Part shown: one piece after another, positions 5,939 through 6,339 of the stretch
Layout: every line of letters begins with the position of its first letter
Numbering within the stretch: the first letter of the stretch is position 1
Assembly: GCA_019510535.1 (NCBI GenBank)
Contig: JAEKKE010000052.1
Location: 1-6,339 of the forward strand
Origin: Acidobacteriota bacterium
GTDB lineage: Bacteria > Acidobacteriota > Terriglobia > Terriglobales > Acidobacteriaceae
DNA length: 6,339 nt
Direction: 5' to 3'
The notes under the pieces: generated by a model
The model's database searches: none
What the model saw: the letters and a program-made list of their open reading frames with translations, nothing else
What the model was told of the DNA's origin: nothing
Translations under genes and position numbers: made by a program

Positions 5939-6339
5939 ATGGCCACGACTCTCCCGCCGCCGGTTCAGGAATCTTCCGAGACCTCCGGCGCCATCGAAGC
6001 GCATGTGCAGCGGGTGCTGCACAGTCCGCACTTCGCCCGGGCTGAGACGCAACGTAAGTTACTGCAATACCTGTGGGAACATCGCTTTGAGAGTGTGAGC
6101 GAGTATGCCATCGCCACAGAGGCGCTCGGCCGGCACAGCAACTTCGACTCCACGACCGACGCGTCGGTCCGTGTCCATATCTCCCGCCTACGCCGCAAGC
6201 TGAAGGACTACTACCAGCAGGAGACCGACGAGCCCGAGCTGCTGGTCATCCCCACCGGCACCCATCAACTGATGGTGCTTGACCATCCGGCGCCTGCGGT
6301 CGTGGCGCCTTTGCCGGAGCCGGCTCTCGAACCTCTGGC
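5939..6339 (+). CDS. N-terminal part of a winged-helix transcriptional-regulator-like protein (runs off the window)
   Basis: An open frame runs from ATG 5939 to the window end (133 complete codons, no stop). Residues about 19-110 contain the pattern I-E-A-H-V-Q-R-V-L-x-S-P-H-F, then L-L-Q-Y-L-W-E, S-E-Y-A-I-A-T-E-A-L-G-R, F-D-S-T-T-D-A-S-V-R-V-H-I-S-R-L-R-R-K-L, and D-Y-Y, ending with a P-x-G-T-H strand. This is an OmpR-like winged helix abundant in Acidobacteriota, where I recall it fused to a transmembrane segment and periplasmic TPR or beta-propeller repeats. After about residue 115 the chain becomes Pro/Ala-rich (P-A-P-A-V-V-A-P-L-P-E-P), a likely linker towards such a segment. It would bind DNA; the target and signal are unknown. 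An in-frame ATG at 5930 is possible, but it overlaps the TAAAAT box, so 5939 is preferred. No receiver domain is seen in the visible part. Confidence 0.85.
   Translation, partial: MATTLPPPVQESSETSGAIEAHVQRVLHSPHFARAETQRKLLQYLWEHRFESVSEYAIATEALGRHSNFDSTTDASVRVHISRLRRKLKDYYQQETDEPELLVIPTGTHQLMVLDHPAPAVVAPLPEPALEPL

Noticed and set aside
1..6339. CRISPR array, tRNA/rRNA genes, insertion sequences or phage genes
   Set aside because: No regularly spaced repeats, no tRNA cloverleaf or rRNA signature, and no transposase- or integrase-like frame was recognised on either strand.

Overview
This window looks like a piece of an Acidobacteriota chromosome, probably class Terriglobia (Terriglobus/Granulicella/Edaphobacter-like). 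This is inferred from gene families, not from a marker gene. The evidence is a long Oar-like TonB-dependent receptor with an N-terminal carboxypeptidase-regulatory-like domain, an N-terminal winged-helix domain of a kind abundant in this phylum, and a moderately high G+C content.

Layout. Bases 1-99 are the last 32 codons of a plus-strand gene that resembles a Gfo/Idh/MocA-family oxidoreductase. Bases 100-324 hold no gene but contain a composite palindromic block between two converging genes. Bases 325-1509 (minus strand) encode a ROK-family transcriptional regulator with a winged HTH, a ROK zinc motif and degenerate kinase motifs. Bases 1510-1752 are an AT-rich divergent regulatory region with a good sigma70-type promoter (TTGACA, 18 bp, TATAGT) for the plus strand and several small direct and inverted repeats that could be operators. 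Bases 1753-5154 encode the 1133-residue outer-membrane receptor, followed by a strong hairpin terminator (5167-5205). Bases 5231-5902 encode a small secreted SGNH/GDSL hydrolase. From 5939 to the window edge runs the start of a winged-helix protein, apparently transcribed leaderless from a TAAAAT box.

Working model (inference). The receptor, the divergent ROK regulator and the convergent sugar-type oxidoreductase suggest a small carbohydrate uptake and catabolism locus, with the ROK protein sensing a sugar and controlling the receptor. The SGNH hydrolase could remove acyl groups from a substrate, but it lies beyond a terminator and may be independent.

The most striking observation is in the SGNH hydrolase. 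Its conserved blocks occur in the order II, III, V, I. The protein begins, right after a signal peptide, at the strand that carries block II (NAGFGG). It continues through GTND and DGVH, and only then ends with the GDSL nucleophile block (MGDSLTYG) and the first helix. This is the pattern of a natural circular permutation of the SGNH fold, and all four catalytic elements are retained.
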